From Planctomycetota bacterium (GTDB lineage Bacteria > Planctomycetota > UBA1135 > GCA-002686595): 64,000 nt of DNA. Positions 19,755 to 28,048 of the stretch are shown here, one piece after another. The notes under the pieces are model-generated. The model did not search any database, was not told the origin of the DNA, and saw only the letters and a list, made by a program, of their open reading frames with translations. Location: contig JACRIN010000020.1 in the NCBI GenBank assembly GCA_016220085.1, forward strand, positions 20,174-84,173, given 5' to 3'. The position numbers and the translations under genes were made by a program. Each line of letters starts with the position of its first letter. Positions within the stretch are counted from its first letter, which is position 1.

Positions 19755-21401
19755 GTGGCAACGCAACCGCAGACAACCGGACAGCTCCAAGACTTCCTGG
19801 CGATCCTGAAGAGGCGCGCCTGGCAGATCGTGATCCCGTGCGCCATCGGCGTCGCGGTGGGCACGTTCGTGGTCTCGGTGATGCCGAAGAGCTACATGGT
19901 CCAGACCCAGCTCGAAGTCCACGAGATGACGCCGCCGATCGGCGGTCGCGGATTCGAGGCGACGGCGATCGCGCGCGAGGTCGCCAACGCCGGCGCGATG
20001 ATTCGCGCGCCGGAGCGCGTGCGCTCGGTCGTCGAGAAGCAGGAGTGGGAGGACTATGCCGGTCTCTCGCGCGAAGAGCAGTTCGAATACATCAACAAGC
20101 TGATCGCGCGGATCGGCGTTCCGCAGCCGTTGGTGTCCAAGAACCAACAGGGCTCGCAGTTCATCCGGGTGACCTACACCGACTCGGAGCCGCAGCGCGC
20201 CGCGCAGTTCTTGAACGATCTGCGCGAGGCGTACGTGCGCGACATGGTCTCGCGCGGCCGCGAGAACGCGAAGTCCGACCGCGACAAGCTGCAGGAGCTC
20301 CGCAAGGAGAAGGAGCAGAACTTCCTGGAGGCGACGCGACGGCTGACCGACCTCAACAAGAAGTACAAGCTCTCGGTGACGCAGCCGTCGCCCGGCTCGA
20401 ACCGCGAGCGTCCGGAAGACCCGCTGTTCACGCTGCGCAACACGACCGAGTCGAACCTCAACATCGCGAAGCAGAACCAGAAGGTCGAGAAGGCGAAGAA
20501 CGAGCAACTGCGCGAGCAACTCGAGCGCGAGCCCGAGGAAGTTCCGGAGCAATTGGTCTCGTCGGGAGTCACCGTCGACCAGCGCGTCGCCGAAATCGAC
20601 ACCCAGATCGCGACGATCAACAAGGAGATCAAGGACAAGGGTCTGCTGCCCGCGAACTCGGCGTACCAGCGCCTGCAGGACACGATCCGCAACCTCGAGG
20701 AGCAGAAGAAGCAGATCCTCGGCCTCGGCACCGCGAGCTCGATCGTCACCAACTACGTCCACAACAAGAAGCGCGACGCGCTGCGCGACAGGCTCTCCGA
20801 CAGCGATCAGCAGCTCGCCGGACTCGATGCGACCGTCACGACGCTCGAGGCGAACCTGAAGGACCTCAACGCGCGCGTGATGGAACTCGCCGACGTCTAC
20901 CGCGAGGTCAACGGCCTCTCGCAGGACTGCCAGAACGCGACGATCGCGTACGCGGCCGCCGACGAGGCCTACCAGCGCCAGAAGGACTTCTACGAGTACA
21001 TCTCCGGGCCGCCGGGCAACCCGTTCGAGGTGATCGAACGCGCGGAGCCGCCGCGCGAGCCGACCAGCCCGATCGTGCCGATGGTGATCACGATGTACGG
21101 CGTGATCGGCCTGGGTCTCGGGCTCGCGACCAGCGTGCTCGCCGAGTTCGGGCGCAACGCGTTCCGCTCGGTCGGCGACGTCTCTCGCTCGATGTCGGTG
21201 CCGGTGCTCGGAGCCGTCAACGAGATCGTCACGCGCAGCGAGCTGCGCAACCGCACCGTGCGACGCGCCGCGGTCGGCCTGGCGAGCATGGTGCTGATCG
21301 GTTCGGTGCTGTGGATGACCTGGGCCTTCGCGAACCGTCAGGACTTGCTCAGCGCGGACCTGCGCGACGCGATCCACTCGCTGCAAGAGAAGCTGCGATA
21401 G
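19755..21401 (+). CDS. polysaccharide chain-length determinant (Wzz/PCP family, no kinase domain)
   Basis: This 548-residue inner-membrane co-polymerase-type protein has one N-terminal membrane segment (about residues 23-43) and one C-terminal segment (about 510-530). Between them is a long periplasmic region whose Glu/Lys/Arg/Gln-rich stretches (about 165-400) are predicted coiled coil. The PxxP-like region before the second helix (EPPREPTSPIVP) is typical. No Walker motifs follow, so this is a PCP without the Wzc tyrosine kinase. GTG 19755 is the start. It partners the Wza-like lipoprotein upstream and the polymerase/ligase downstream. Confidence 0.88.
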   Translation: MATQPQTTGQLQDFLAILKRRAWQIVIPCAIGVAVGTFVVSVMPKSYMVQTQLEVHEMTPPIGGRGFEATAIAREVANAGAMIRAPERVRSVVEKQEWEDYAGLSREEQFEYINKLIARIGVPQPLVSKNQQGSQFIRVTYTDSEPQRAAQFLNDLREAYVRDMVSRGRENAKSDRDKLQELRKEKEQNFLEATRRLTDLNKKYKLSVTQPSPGSNRERPEDPLFTLRNTTESNLNIAKQNQKVEKAKNEQLREQLEREPEEVPEQLVSSGVTVDQRVAEIDTQIATINKEIKDKGLLPANSAYQRLQDTIRNLEEQKKQILGLGTASSIVTNYVHNKKRDALRDRLSDSDQQLAGLDATVTTLEANLKDLNARVMELADVYREVNGLSQDCQNATIAYAAADEAYQRQKDFYEYISGPPGNPFEVIERAEPPREPTSPIVPMVITMYGVIGLGLGLATSVLAEFGRNAFRSVGDVSRSMSVPVLGAVNEIVTRSELRNRTVRRAAVGLASMVLIGSVLWMTWAFANRQDLLSADLRDAIHSLQEKLR

Positions 21402-21431
21402 TCGGGTGACCCAAGGAGCGCCGGATCGCGC

Positions 21432-22814
21432 ATGCGGGACCTGATCTTCGCTTCGATCATCCTGTTCCTGCTGCCGGTCGTGTACCGGCGGCCGTTCATC
21501 GGTCTGCTCGTGTTCTCGTGGCTCGCGTACATGCGGCCGCAGGACTTGTGCTGGGGCTTCGCGCGTCCGCAGCGTTGGTCGTTCCTGGTCGCCGTCGTGA
21601 CGATGGCGGGTTACTTCTCGCGACCACGGCAGGAGTTTTATCGGCGCGACATCCGCGCGAACGCGTTAATGGCGCTGGTGGTCATCGTCGGCCTGAGCGT
21701 GCTCGCGGGGAGCGAGCAGTCGAGCGATCAGTTCAACCGGTACGTCGAGTTCGCGAAGATCGTCGGCGTTACGCTGTTCACGACGACGCTGGTCAGCACG
21801 CCGGAACGGCTGCGGGTGCTCGTCTGGGTGATCGCGATGTCGTTCGGGTTCTACGGCGTCAAGGTCGGTCTCGGCGGCGTCCTCTCCGGCGGCAACATGG
21901 AGGTGTTGCGCGGCCCGGGCGGGATGATGGAGGACAACAACGACTTCTCGCTCGCGCTCTGCATGGCGCTGCCGCTCCTGATCCACATCGGCTCGTCGGA
22001 GAAGCGCCCCGCGCTGCGCCGCGGCGTGTGGATGATGGTGCCGCTGACCGCGTTGACCGTGATCATGACGCACTCGCGCGGCGGGTTCCTGTCGCTGGTC
22101 ACCTGCCTGGGCTTGCTGACGTGGCGCTCGCGCAATCGCGTCGCCGGTTTCGCGCTCGCGGCTGTCGCGGCGCTCGTCACTGTGCTGGTGCTGCCCGATT
22201 CCGCGTTCGAGCGGCTGCACACGCTGCAGAACGTCGAGCAAGACGGCTCCGCGATGGGCCGCATCGCCGCGTGGAAGACGGCGATCCGGATGGCGAGCGA
22301 CAACCCGGTGCTCGGCGTCGGCTTCCAGATGTTCCGGCGCCACTACAGCCAGTACTCGTTGAACCCCGGCGAGTACGTGCGCGTTGCACACAACAGCTAC
22401 CTGCAGGTGTGGGCGGAGACCGGCACGATCGCGCTGATGCTCTACCTATTCCTGATCTTCTACTCGCTGTGGCGCGTGTGGTCGCTCCGGCGCGACGCGA
22501 AGCGCTACTTCAACTCCAGCTGGATCATCAACTACGCGACGATGTTCGAGGCGTCGCTCTGCGCGTTCATCGTCGGCGGCACGTTCCTCAACCGTTTCGC
22601 GTTCGACCTCTTCTACCAGTACGTCGGCATCATCATCGCGCTGGAGGCGATCTCGTACCGGGAGATGGCGCGCCTCGATCTGAGGGTGCCGACCGCGGGC
22701 AGCGATCCGTTGCTCGCCGACATCCCGGTGCACGAGGAACGTCGACGCGGCTTCCAGCGGCGACCGAAACGCAGCGGTTTCCGCAATCAGCCGCTGCTGC
22801 GGGAGGGTTCCTGA
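21432..22814 (+). CDS. O-antigen ligase/polymerase family, exosortase-associated ligase-like
   Basis: This 460-residue polytopic membrane protein has about ten hydrophobic helices. The start (M-R-D-L-I-F-A-S-I-I-L-F) and the L-A-Y-M-R-P-Q-D-L-C-W-G-F-A segment closely resemble, from memory, the putative O-glycosylation ligase family associated with exosortase A loci (TIGR03097). THSRGGFLSLV and the large periplasmic loop with N-S-Y-L-Q-V-W-A-E-T-G are the usual Wzy_C signatures. It may polymerise repeat units or ligate the glycan to an acceptor. The Arg/Lys-rich tail (about 430-460) is cytoplasmic. It is 30 bases after the Wzz-like gene. Confidence 0.85.
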   Translation: MRDLIFASIILFLLPVVYRRPFIGLLVFSWLAYMRPQDLCWGFARPQRWSFLVAVVTMAGYFSRPRQEFYRRDIRANALMALVVIVGLSVLAGSEQSSDQFNRYVEFAKIVGVTLFTTTLVSTPERLRVLVWVIAMSFGFYGVKVGLGGVLSGGNMEVLRGPGGMMEDNNDFSLALCMALPLLIHIGSSEKRPALRRGVWMMVPLTALTVIMTHSRGGFLSLVTCLGLLTWRSRNRVAGFALAAVAALVTVLVLPDSAFERLHTLQNVEQDGSAMGRIAAWKTAIRMASDNPVLGVGFQMFRRHYSQYSLNPGEYVRVAHNSYLQVWAETGTIALMLYLFLIFYSLWRVWSLRRDAKRYFNSSWIINYATMFEASLCAFIVGGTFLNRFAFDLFYQYVGIIIALEAISYREMARLDLRVPTAGSDPLLADIPVHEERRRGFQRRPKRSGFRNQPLLREGS

Positions 22815-22816
22815 CC

Positions 22817-24706
22817 ATGTGCGGACTCTGTGGCGTCGCATACGCGGATCCGCGGGTGCGCGCGACGGTTCCCGAGCTCGAGCGTTCGGCGCACACGATC
22901 CAACACCGCGGTCCCGACGACTTCGGCACGTGGATCCGAGGCGGCTTCGGGCTCGCGTTCCGGCGGCTGTCGATCATCGACGTCGCGGGCGGCCATCAGC
23001 CGTTCGAGAACGAGACCGGGCTCGTCGGGCTCGTCGGCAACGGCGAAATCTACAATTACGCGGAGCTCAAGCGCGAGCTGCTCGCGAAGGGCCACCGATT
23101 CCACTCGAACTCGGACATCGAGACGCTGGTGCACCTCTACGAGGAACACGGCGACGCGTTCCCCGAGCGCTTGGTCGGCATGTACGCGTTCGCCCTGGTC
23201 GATCTGCGCGACGAGCGAAGGCCGAAGCTCTTGCTCGGTCGCGATCGACTCGGCATCAAGCCGCTCTACTGGGCCGAGGACGCGCGCGGCATCGCGTTCG
23301 GCAGCGAGCCGAAGGCGATCCTCGAGCTCGGCTTCGGCGAGCGGCGGCTGCGGCGCGAGAAGCTGCTCGACTACTTGATCTCCGGCTACGTCGGCGGCGA
23401 CGACGCGGCGTGGTCGGGCGTCAAGCGCGTGCCGCCCGCGACCACGCTCTCGTGGACGCCGGGCGAAGCGCCGAAACTGCGTCGCTATTGGGACCTGCCG
23501 ACCGAGCGACTGCGCGTGCCCGCGAGCGAGGACGAGATCCTCGAGCTGCTCGATCGCGTCGTGCGGGACCACCTGCTCTCCGACGTGCCGCTGGGCGCGT
23601 TCCTCTCCGGCGGGATCGACTCGACCGCGGTCGTCGACGCGATGGCGCGCGTCTCGAAGGGGCCGGTGGTCGCTTGCTCGGTCGGCTTCCGCGAGAAGTC
23701 GCACGACGAGCTCGAGCTCGCAACGCGCACCGCTCTTCGACTGCGGGCCGAGCACCACACCGAGATCCTCGACCCGGATCCGCGCCTCGCCGTCGACCCG
23801 CTCGCGTGGCTCTACGACGAGCCGCTCGCCGATCCGTCGACGGTGCCGACGTTCCTCGTTTCGAAGATGGCGCGCGCCCACGTCACGGTCGCGCTTTCCG
23901 GCGACGGCGGCGACGAGGTGTTCGCGGGCTATCGCCGCTACGTCCACGACGTCGCCGAGAACCGCGTCCGCGCGAAGCTCGGCTCGGGCGGCACCAAGCT
24001 CGTCGGCGCGCTCGGCGCGCACTATCCGAAGCTCGATTGGGCTCCGCGCGTGCTGCGCGCGAAGACGTTCCTCTCGAACGTCGGTCTCGATCCGGCGCGC
24101 GCGTATTGGAACAGCGTCTCGCAGCTCTCGCGCGAGCGGGCGCTCGACTTGCTCGCGCCCGAACTCGCGCGCTCGCTGGCCGATTACGATCCGTTCGAGG
24201 CATTCGAGCGCATCTACCGCCGCCCCGCGATCGACGATCCGCTCTACCGCGCGCAGTACGCCGACTTCCACACGTACCTGCCGGACCAGATCCTCGCCAA
24301 GGTCGACCGCGCGTCGATGGGGGTGTCGCTGGAGGTGCGTCCGCCGATCCTCGATCACCGCTTCGTCGAGCGATTCGCGCCGCTGCCCGCGCACGAGAAG
24401 GTGCGGGGAGCGCGCGGCAAGCACGCGTTCCGCGAGGCGCTGCGCTCCCGCGTGCCGAGCGAGATCCTCGACGGCACGAAGCGCGGCTTCGACACACCGC
24501 TGAAGGCCTGGATCCGCGGCCCGCTCGCCGCGCCGGTCGCCGAGGCGTTGGAGTCGCTGCCCGCGGAGTGGTTCGCGCGCGACAAGCTGCGCGGCCTGCT
24601 CGCCGAGCACGCGAGCGGCGCGCGCGACCACGGACGCACGCTGTGGAGCCTCTTCGTCCTCGAGCTGTGGCGCCGACGCCACGCCGTGGTCGGCCTCGGA
24701 TCATGA
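22817..24706 (+). CDS. asparagine synthase-like glutamine amidotransferase (AsnB)
   Basis: This 629-residue protein begins M-C-G-L-C-G-V-A, so Cys2 is the class II amidotransferase nucleophile. The N-terminal Ntn domain spans to about residue 215. A C-terminal PP-loop synthetase domain carries LSGGIDSTAVVDAM and ALSGDGGDEVFAGY. FDTPLKAWIRG near the end is family typical. In EPS and exosortase clusters such AsnB paralogues probably amidate a sugar uronate or another acid in the polymer rather than make free asparagine. Here it is bracketed by the ligase and glycosyltransferases, so I favour that role. True asparagine synthesis cannot be excluded. Confidence 0.9.
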   Translation: MCGLCGVAYADPRVRATVPELERSAHTIQHRGPDDFGTWIRGGFGLAFRRLSIIDVAGGHQPFENETGLVGLVGNGEIYNYAELKRELLAKGHRFHSNSDIETLVHLYEEHGDAFPERLVGMYAFALVDLRDERRPKLLLGRDRLGIKPLYWAEDARGIAFGSEPKAILELGFGERRLRREKLLDYLISGYVGGDDAAWSGVKRVPPATTLSWTPGEAPKLRRYWDLPTERLRVPASEDEILELLDRVVRDHLLSDVPLGAFLSGGIDSTAVVDAMARVSKGPVVACSVGFREKSHDELELATRTALRLRAEHHTEILDPDPRLAVDPLAWLYDEPLADPSTVPTFLVSKMARAHVTVALSGDGGDEVFAGYRRYVHDVAENRVRAKLGSGGTKLVGALGAHYPKLDWAPRVLRAKTFLSNVGLDPARAYWNSVSQLSRERALDLLAPELARSLADYDPFEAFERIYRRPAIDDPLYRAQYADFHTYLPDQILAKVDRASMGVSLEVRPPILDHRFVERFAPLPAHEKVRGARGKHAFREALRSRVPSEILDGTKRGFDTPLKAWIRGPLAAPVAEALESLPAEWFARDKLRGLLAEHASGARDHGRTLWSLFVLELWRRRHAVVGLGS

Positions 24707-25878
24707 GGATCGCGGTCCTCACCTCGCTCTACCCGTCGGCGACGCGTCCGCACGAAGGCATCTTCGCCGAGCGACGCTGGCAAGGGATGCTCGCGCGGGG
24801 ACACTCGATCCGCGTCGCGCAGCCGCTGCCGTACGCGCCGTTCCCGTTGTCGCTCTCCGCGCGCTACGGCGAGCTCGCGAAGAGCCCCGAGCGCGAGGAG
24901 CGGTCCGGCATCGTCGTCCTGCGCCCGCGCTACCTGCACTGGCCTCGCGCGGCGCGCGCGAACGCGCAACGCTTCGCCGCCAAGGGGCTCGCGGCGCTGC
25001 TCTCCGGCGAACGCCCGGAGGTGTTGGTGTGCGACTACGCGTGGCCCGCGGGTGTCGCCGCGCACGTCGCTCTGCGCGAACGCGTTCCGTGCGTGATCTC
25101 GGGCCGCGGCAGCGACGTCCTGCAGGTCGCGGGCGAAGCGGGGCTCGCACCGGAGCTCGCGAGCGCGCTCCAGGCCGCCGGCCATTGGTGCGGCGTGTCG
25201 CGGGACCTGGTCGATCGCATGGACGAGCTCGCCGGCGCGCGCCACGGCGTGCTGGTGCCGAACGGCGTCGATCTCGCGCTCTTTGCGCCGCGCGACCGCG
25301 ACGCTCTGCGCAAGGAACTCGGGCTCGACCCCGCGCTCGCCGTCGTATTGGTCGTCGGTCACCTGATCGAGCGCAAGGATCCGCTGCTCGCGCTGCGCGC
25401 ATTCCTCGCGTGGACGAAGAGCACCGCGCCTTTCGCCAAGCTCGTCTTCATCGGCCGCGGGCCGCTGGAGGACGCCGTGCGCGCCGCCGCGGCCGCCGCA
25501 GGCAGAGCGAACGCGGTCCTGCTCGCCGGCGAGAAGCCGCCGAGCGAGCTCGCGAAGTGGTACGGAGCCGCCGACGTGCTGCTGTTGACCAGCTCACGCG
25601 AAGGCCGACCGAACGTCGTGCTCGAAGCGCTCGCCAGCGGCCTGCCGGTGGTCGCGACGCGCGCCGGCGGCACGGCGGAGCTGCTCGAGGGACTGCCGCA
25701 CGCCCTCGCGAGCACGCGCGACGCCGACGAGCTCGGCCGCCTGCTCGCTTTCGTGCTGCGCGAGCGGCCGTCCGCCGACCTGCTGCGCGCACGCGTCGCC
25801 GAGCTGTCGTGGAACGCCGGTCTCGCGACGCTCGAACGCCTGCTCGAGAGCGCCGCGCGCGCGGGAGTCGCGGCGTGA
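24703..25878 (+). CDS. glycosyltransferase family 4 (GT-B)
   Basis: This 391-residue GT-B enzyme has an N-terminal acceptor domain (M-R-I-A-V-L-T-S-L-Y-P-S, a typical GT4 start with RPHEGIFAERR) and a C-terminal donor domain beginning near VVLVVGHLIERKDP. The donor-site signature is SSREGRPNVVLEALASGLPVVATRAGG, with the EGxPxxxxEAxxxGxPV pattern of retaining GT4 enzymes. It overlaps asnB by 4 bases (ATGA) and the next glycosyltransferase by GTGA. Donor and acceptor sugars are not predictable. Confidence 0.9.
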   Translation: MRIAVLTSLYPSATRPHEGIFAERRWQGMLARGHSIRVAQPLPYAPFPLSLSARYGELAKSPEREERSGIVVLRPRYLHWPRAARANAQRFAAKGLAALLSGERPEVLVCDYAWPAGVAAHVALRERVPCVISGRGSDVLQVAGEAGLAPELASALQAAGHWCGVSRDLVDRMDELAGARHGVLVPNGVDLALFAPRDRDALRKELGLDPALAVVLVVGHLIERKDPLLALRAFLAWTKSTAPFAKLVFIGRGPLEDAVRAAAAAAGRANAVLLAGEKPPSELAKWYGAADVLLLTSSREGRPNVVLEALASGLPVVATRAGGTAELLEGLPHALASTRDADELGRLLAFVLRERPSADLLRARVAELSWNAGLATLERLLESAARAGVAA

Positions 25879-27038
25879 AGATCCTCTACCACCACCGCAC
25901 GCAAGCGGAGGACGGTCAAGCGGTCCACATCCGCGCCCTGCAGCAGGCCTTCGTCGAGGAAGGACACGAGCTCGACGAGGTCGCGCTGGTCGAGCGAGCG
26001 AGCACGCTGGCGCCGCACGCGCCGAAGGCGAAGCCGTCGCCGTGGCGCGGCGTCACCAAGTTGCCCCGTTTCGCGCGCGAGGCGGCGGAATACGCGTACA
26101 CGCTGGTCGCCGAGCGCAAGGTGCTCGCCGCCGCTCGCCGCTTCCGGCCCGACTTCGTCTACGAGCGCTACGCGTTCGGCAACCTCGGCGGCGTGCGCGC
26201 GTGCAAACGCCTCGGGTTGCCGTTGGTGCTCGAAGTGAACTCGCCGATGGTGCTCGAGCTCTCGCGGACGCGCGGACTCTCGTTCCCGGGCTTCGCGCGC
26301 CGGATGGAGACGCGCATCTTCCGGGGCGCGGACCTGGTCTGCGTCGTCACGGGCGTGCTCGGCGACATGCTCGCGGAGTACGGCGTTCCGCGCGAGCGCT
26401 TGCTCGTCACACCGAACGGCGTGCACCTCGAGCAATATCGCGAGCCGTCGCCGGAGGGCCGCGCCCGCGCGCGCGCCGCGCTCGGCCTCGACGCGCCCGG
26501 ACTCGTGTTCGGCTTCACGGGCTACTACCGCGACTGGCATCGCCTCGATCTCGTCGTCGAGGCGCTGGCGACGCCCGAGCTCCGGGACGCGCGGCTCGTC
26601 TTGGTCGGCGAAGGGCCAGCGCGAGCGGAACTCGAGGCGTGCGCACGCTCGACCGGCACGACCGCGCGCGTACACTTCGTCGGCCCGAAGCTGCACGCGG
26701 AGATCCCGGCGCTGCTCGAGGCCTTCGACGTCGCCCTCGTCCCGGCGATCAATCCGTACGCCTCGCCGCTCAAGCTGCACGAGTACATGGCCGCGCGCCT
26801 CGCCGTGATCGCACCCGACCAACCGAACCTGCGTGAGCTCCTCGCGGCGGGCGAGAATGCGTGGCTGGTGCGCCCGGGCGACGGAGAATCGCTCGCGACC
26901 GCTCTGCGCGCGCTCGCCGGCGACGCCGTGCTGCGCGCGCGCCTCGGAGCCTCCGCGCGACGGACGATCGTCGAGCGCGATCTGACGTGGCGCGGCAACG
27001 CGAAGCGCGTCGTCGACGCGGTGCGGGGACTGCGGTGA
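25875..27038 (+). CDS. glycosyltransferase family 4 (GT-B)
   Basis: This 387-residue GT4-type enzyme has a start M-K-I-L-Y-H-H-R-T-Q-A-E-D-G-Q, an acceptor-domain segment Y-E-R-Y-A-F-G-N, and a donor domain after GFTGYYRDWHRLD. The donor site VPAINPYASPLKLHEYMAARLAV shows the S-P-x-K-x-x-E-Y-M-A variant of the GT4 signature. Similar proteins with a D-G-x-x-V-H-I-R-A-L N-terminal segment occur in exosortase-linked EPS clusters. GTG 25875 overlaps the preceding stop and the gene's own stop overlaps the deacetylase start, so the run 22817-27892 is one transcription unit. Confidence 0.9.
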   Translation: MKILYHHRTQAEDGQAVHIRALQQAFVEEGHELDEVALVERASTLAPHAPKAKPSPWRGVTKLPRFAREAAEYAYTLVAERKVLAAARRFRPDFVYERYAFGNLGGVRACKRLGLPLVLEVNSPMVLELSRTRGLSFPGFARRMETRIFRGADLVCVVTGVLGDMLAEYGVPRERLLVTPNGVHLEQYREPSPEGRARARAALGLDAPGLVFGFTGYYRDWHRLDLVVEALATPELRDARLVLVGEGPARAELEACARSTGTTARVHFVGPKLHAEIPALLEAFDVALVPAINPYASPLKLHEYMAARLAVIAPDQPNLRELLAAGENAWLVRPGDGESLATALRALAGDAVLRARLGASARRTIVERDLTWRGNAKRVVDAVRGLR

Positions 27039-27892
27039 TGAGCGGGCGCACGCTGCACGCGTTCTCCTTCGACGTCGAGGAGTACTTCCAGGTCGCGAAC
27101 CTGCGCCACCACTTCCGGCGCAACGACTGGGACGGCGTCGAGTCGCGCTTGACGATCGGGATGGAGCGCATCCTCTCCGCGCTCGACCGCCATCGCTCGC
27201 ACGCGACGTTTTTCTTCCTCGGCTGGATCGCGGAGCGGCACCCATCGCTGGTCCGCCGCTGCATCGAGGGCGGACACGAGGTCGCGAGCCACGGCTACGA
27301 GCACGAGTTCCTTTGGGATCTCGGGCCGGAGCGCTTCGTCGGCGATCTCGCGCGCACCGAGGAGGCCTTGGTCGCAGCGGGGGCGCCGCGCCCGATCGGA
27401 TTCCGCGCGTCGACGTTCACGCTGACGCGGCAGACGTGGTGGGCGCTCGAAATGCTCGCCGCGCGCGGCTACCGATACGATTCGAGCATCCACCCGGTGC
27501 GCCACCCGACCTACGGCGTGCCGGACTTCGAGCCCGACGTGTCGAGCATCGCAACGGAGCGAGGACCGATCCTCGAGTTCCCGGTTTCCACGTACCCGTT
27601 GTTCGGTCGGAATCTGCCGATGGGCGGCGGGGGATACTTCCGCCTGCTGCCGGGTGCGGTCACACGCGCGGCGCTGCGCGCGCTCGAGAAGCGCGGCCGC
27701 AACGGGCTCTTCTACCTGCATCCGTGGGAGTTCGACCCCGAGCAGCCGCGCTGCCCGGCGGGCGCGACGGCGCGCTTCCGCCACTACCTGAACCTCGATC
27801 GCACGCTGCCGCGGCTGGAGCGCATGCTCGCGGAATTCCGCTTCACGACGATCCGCGAGGTGCTCGCCTCGCGCGGTCACGCCTTCGTCTGA
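27038..27892 (+). CDS. polysaccharide deacetylase, XrtA/PEP-CTERM-associated type
   Basis: This 284-residue NodB-fold deacetylase removes acetyl groups from N-acetylated sugars. The first motif is F-D-V-E-E-Y-F-Q-V at residues 11-19, the second is GHEVASHGYEHEF with two metal-ligand His residues, and F-R-A-S-T-F-T-L follows. F-D-V-E-E/D-Y-F-Q and the long C-terminal half containing HPWEFDPEQPR match, from memory, the exosortase-locus deacetylase subfamily (TIGR03006, DUF3473). No signal peptide is seen. The ATG overlaps the preceding TGA by one base. It ends the plus-strand EPS run, facing the TPR gene convergently. Confidence 0.9.
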   Translation: MSGRTLHAFSFDVEEYFQVANLRHHFRRNDWDGVESRLTIGMERILSALDRHRSHATFFFLGWIAERHPSLVRRCIEGGHEVASHGYEHEFLWDLGPERFVGDLARTEEALVAAGAPRPIGFRASTFTLTRQTWWALEMLAARGYRYDSSIHPVRHPTYGVPDFEPDVSSIATERGPILEFPVSTYPLFGRNLPMGGGGYFRLLPGAVTRAALRALEKRGRNGLFYLHPWEFDPEQPRCPAGATARFRHYLNLDRTLPRLERMLAEFRFTTIREVLASRGHAFV

Positions 27893-27932
27893 GAATCCGT
27901 GAAAGCCACGACGCGCCGGGGCACGGACCTGC

Positions 27933-27954
27933 GGCGTCGGAGCGCTTCGACGCC
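27933..27954. terminator. hairpin between convergent genes, candidate terminator
   Basis: A 7-bp inverted repeat (GGCGTCG / CGACGCC) with an 8-nt loop containing AGCGCT lies in the 156-bp gap between the convergent deacetylase (ends 27892) and TPR gene (ends 28049). No U-tract is present. Apart from this hairpin I see nothing else in the gap. Confidence 0.4.
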
Positions 27955-28048
27955 TTCACGCAGTCGCGTCGTCGCGCCTCCTTGCAGGACACGCTCCGGC
28001 AGTTCCTCGGGCCGATACGTGGGTTCGCTCGCGGACTCCGAGCGACGC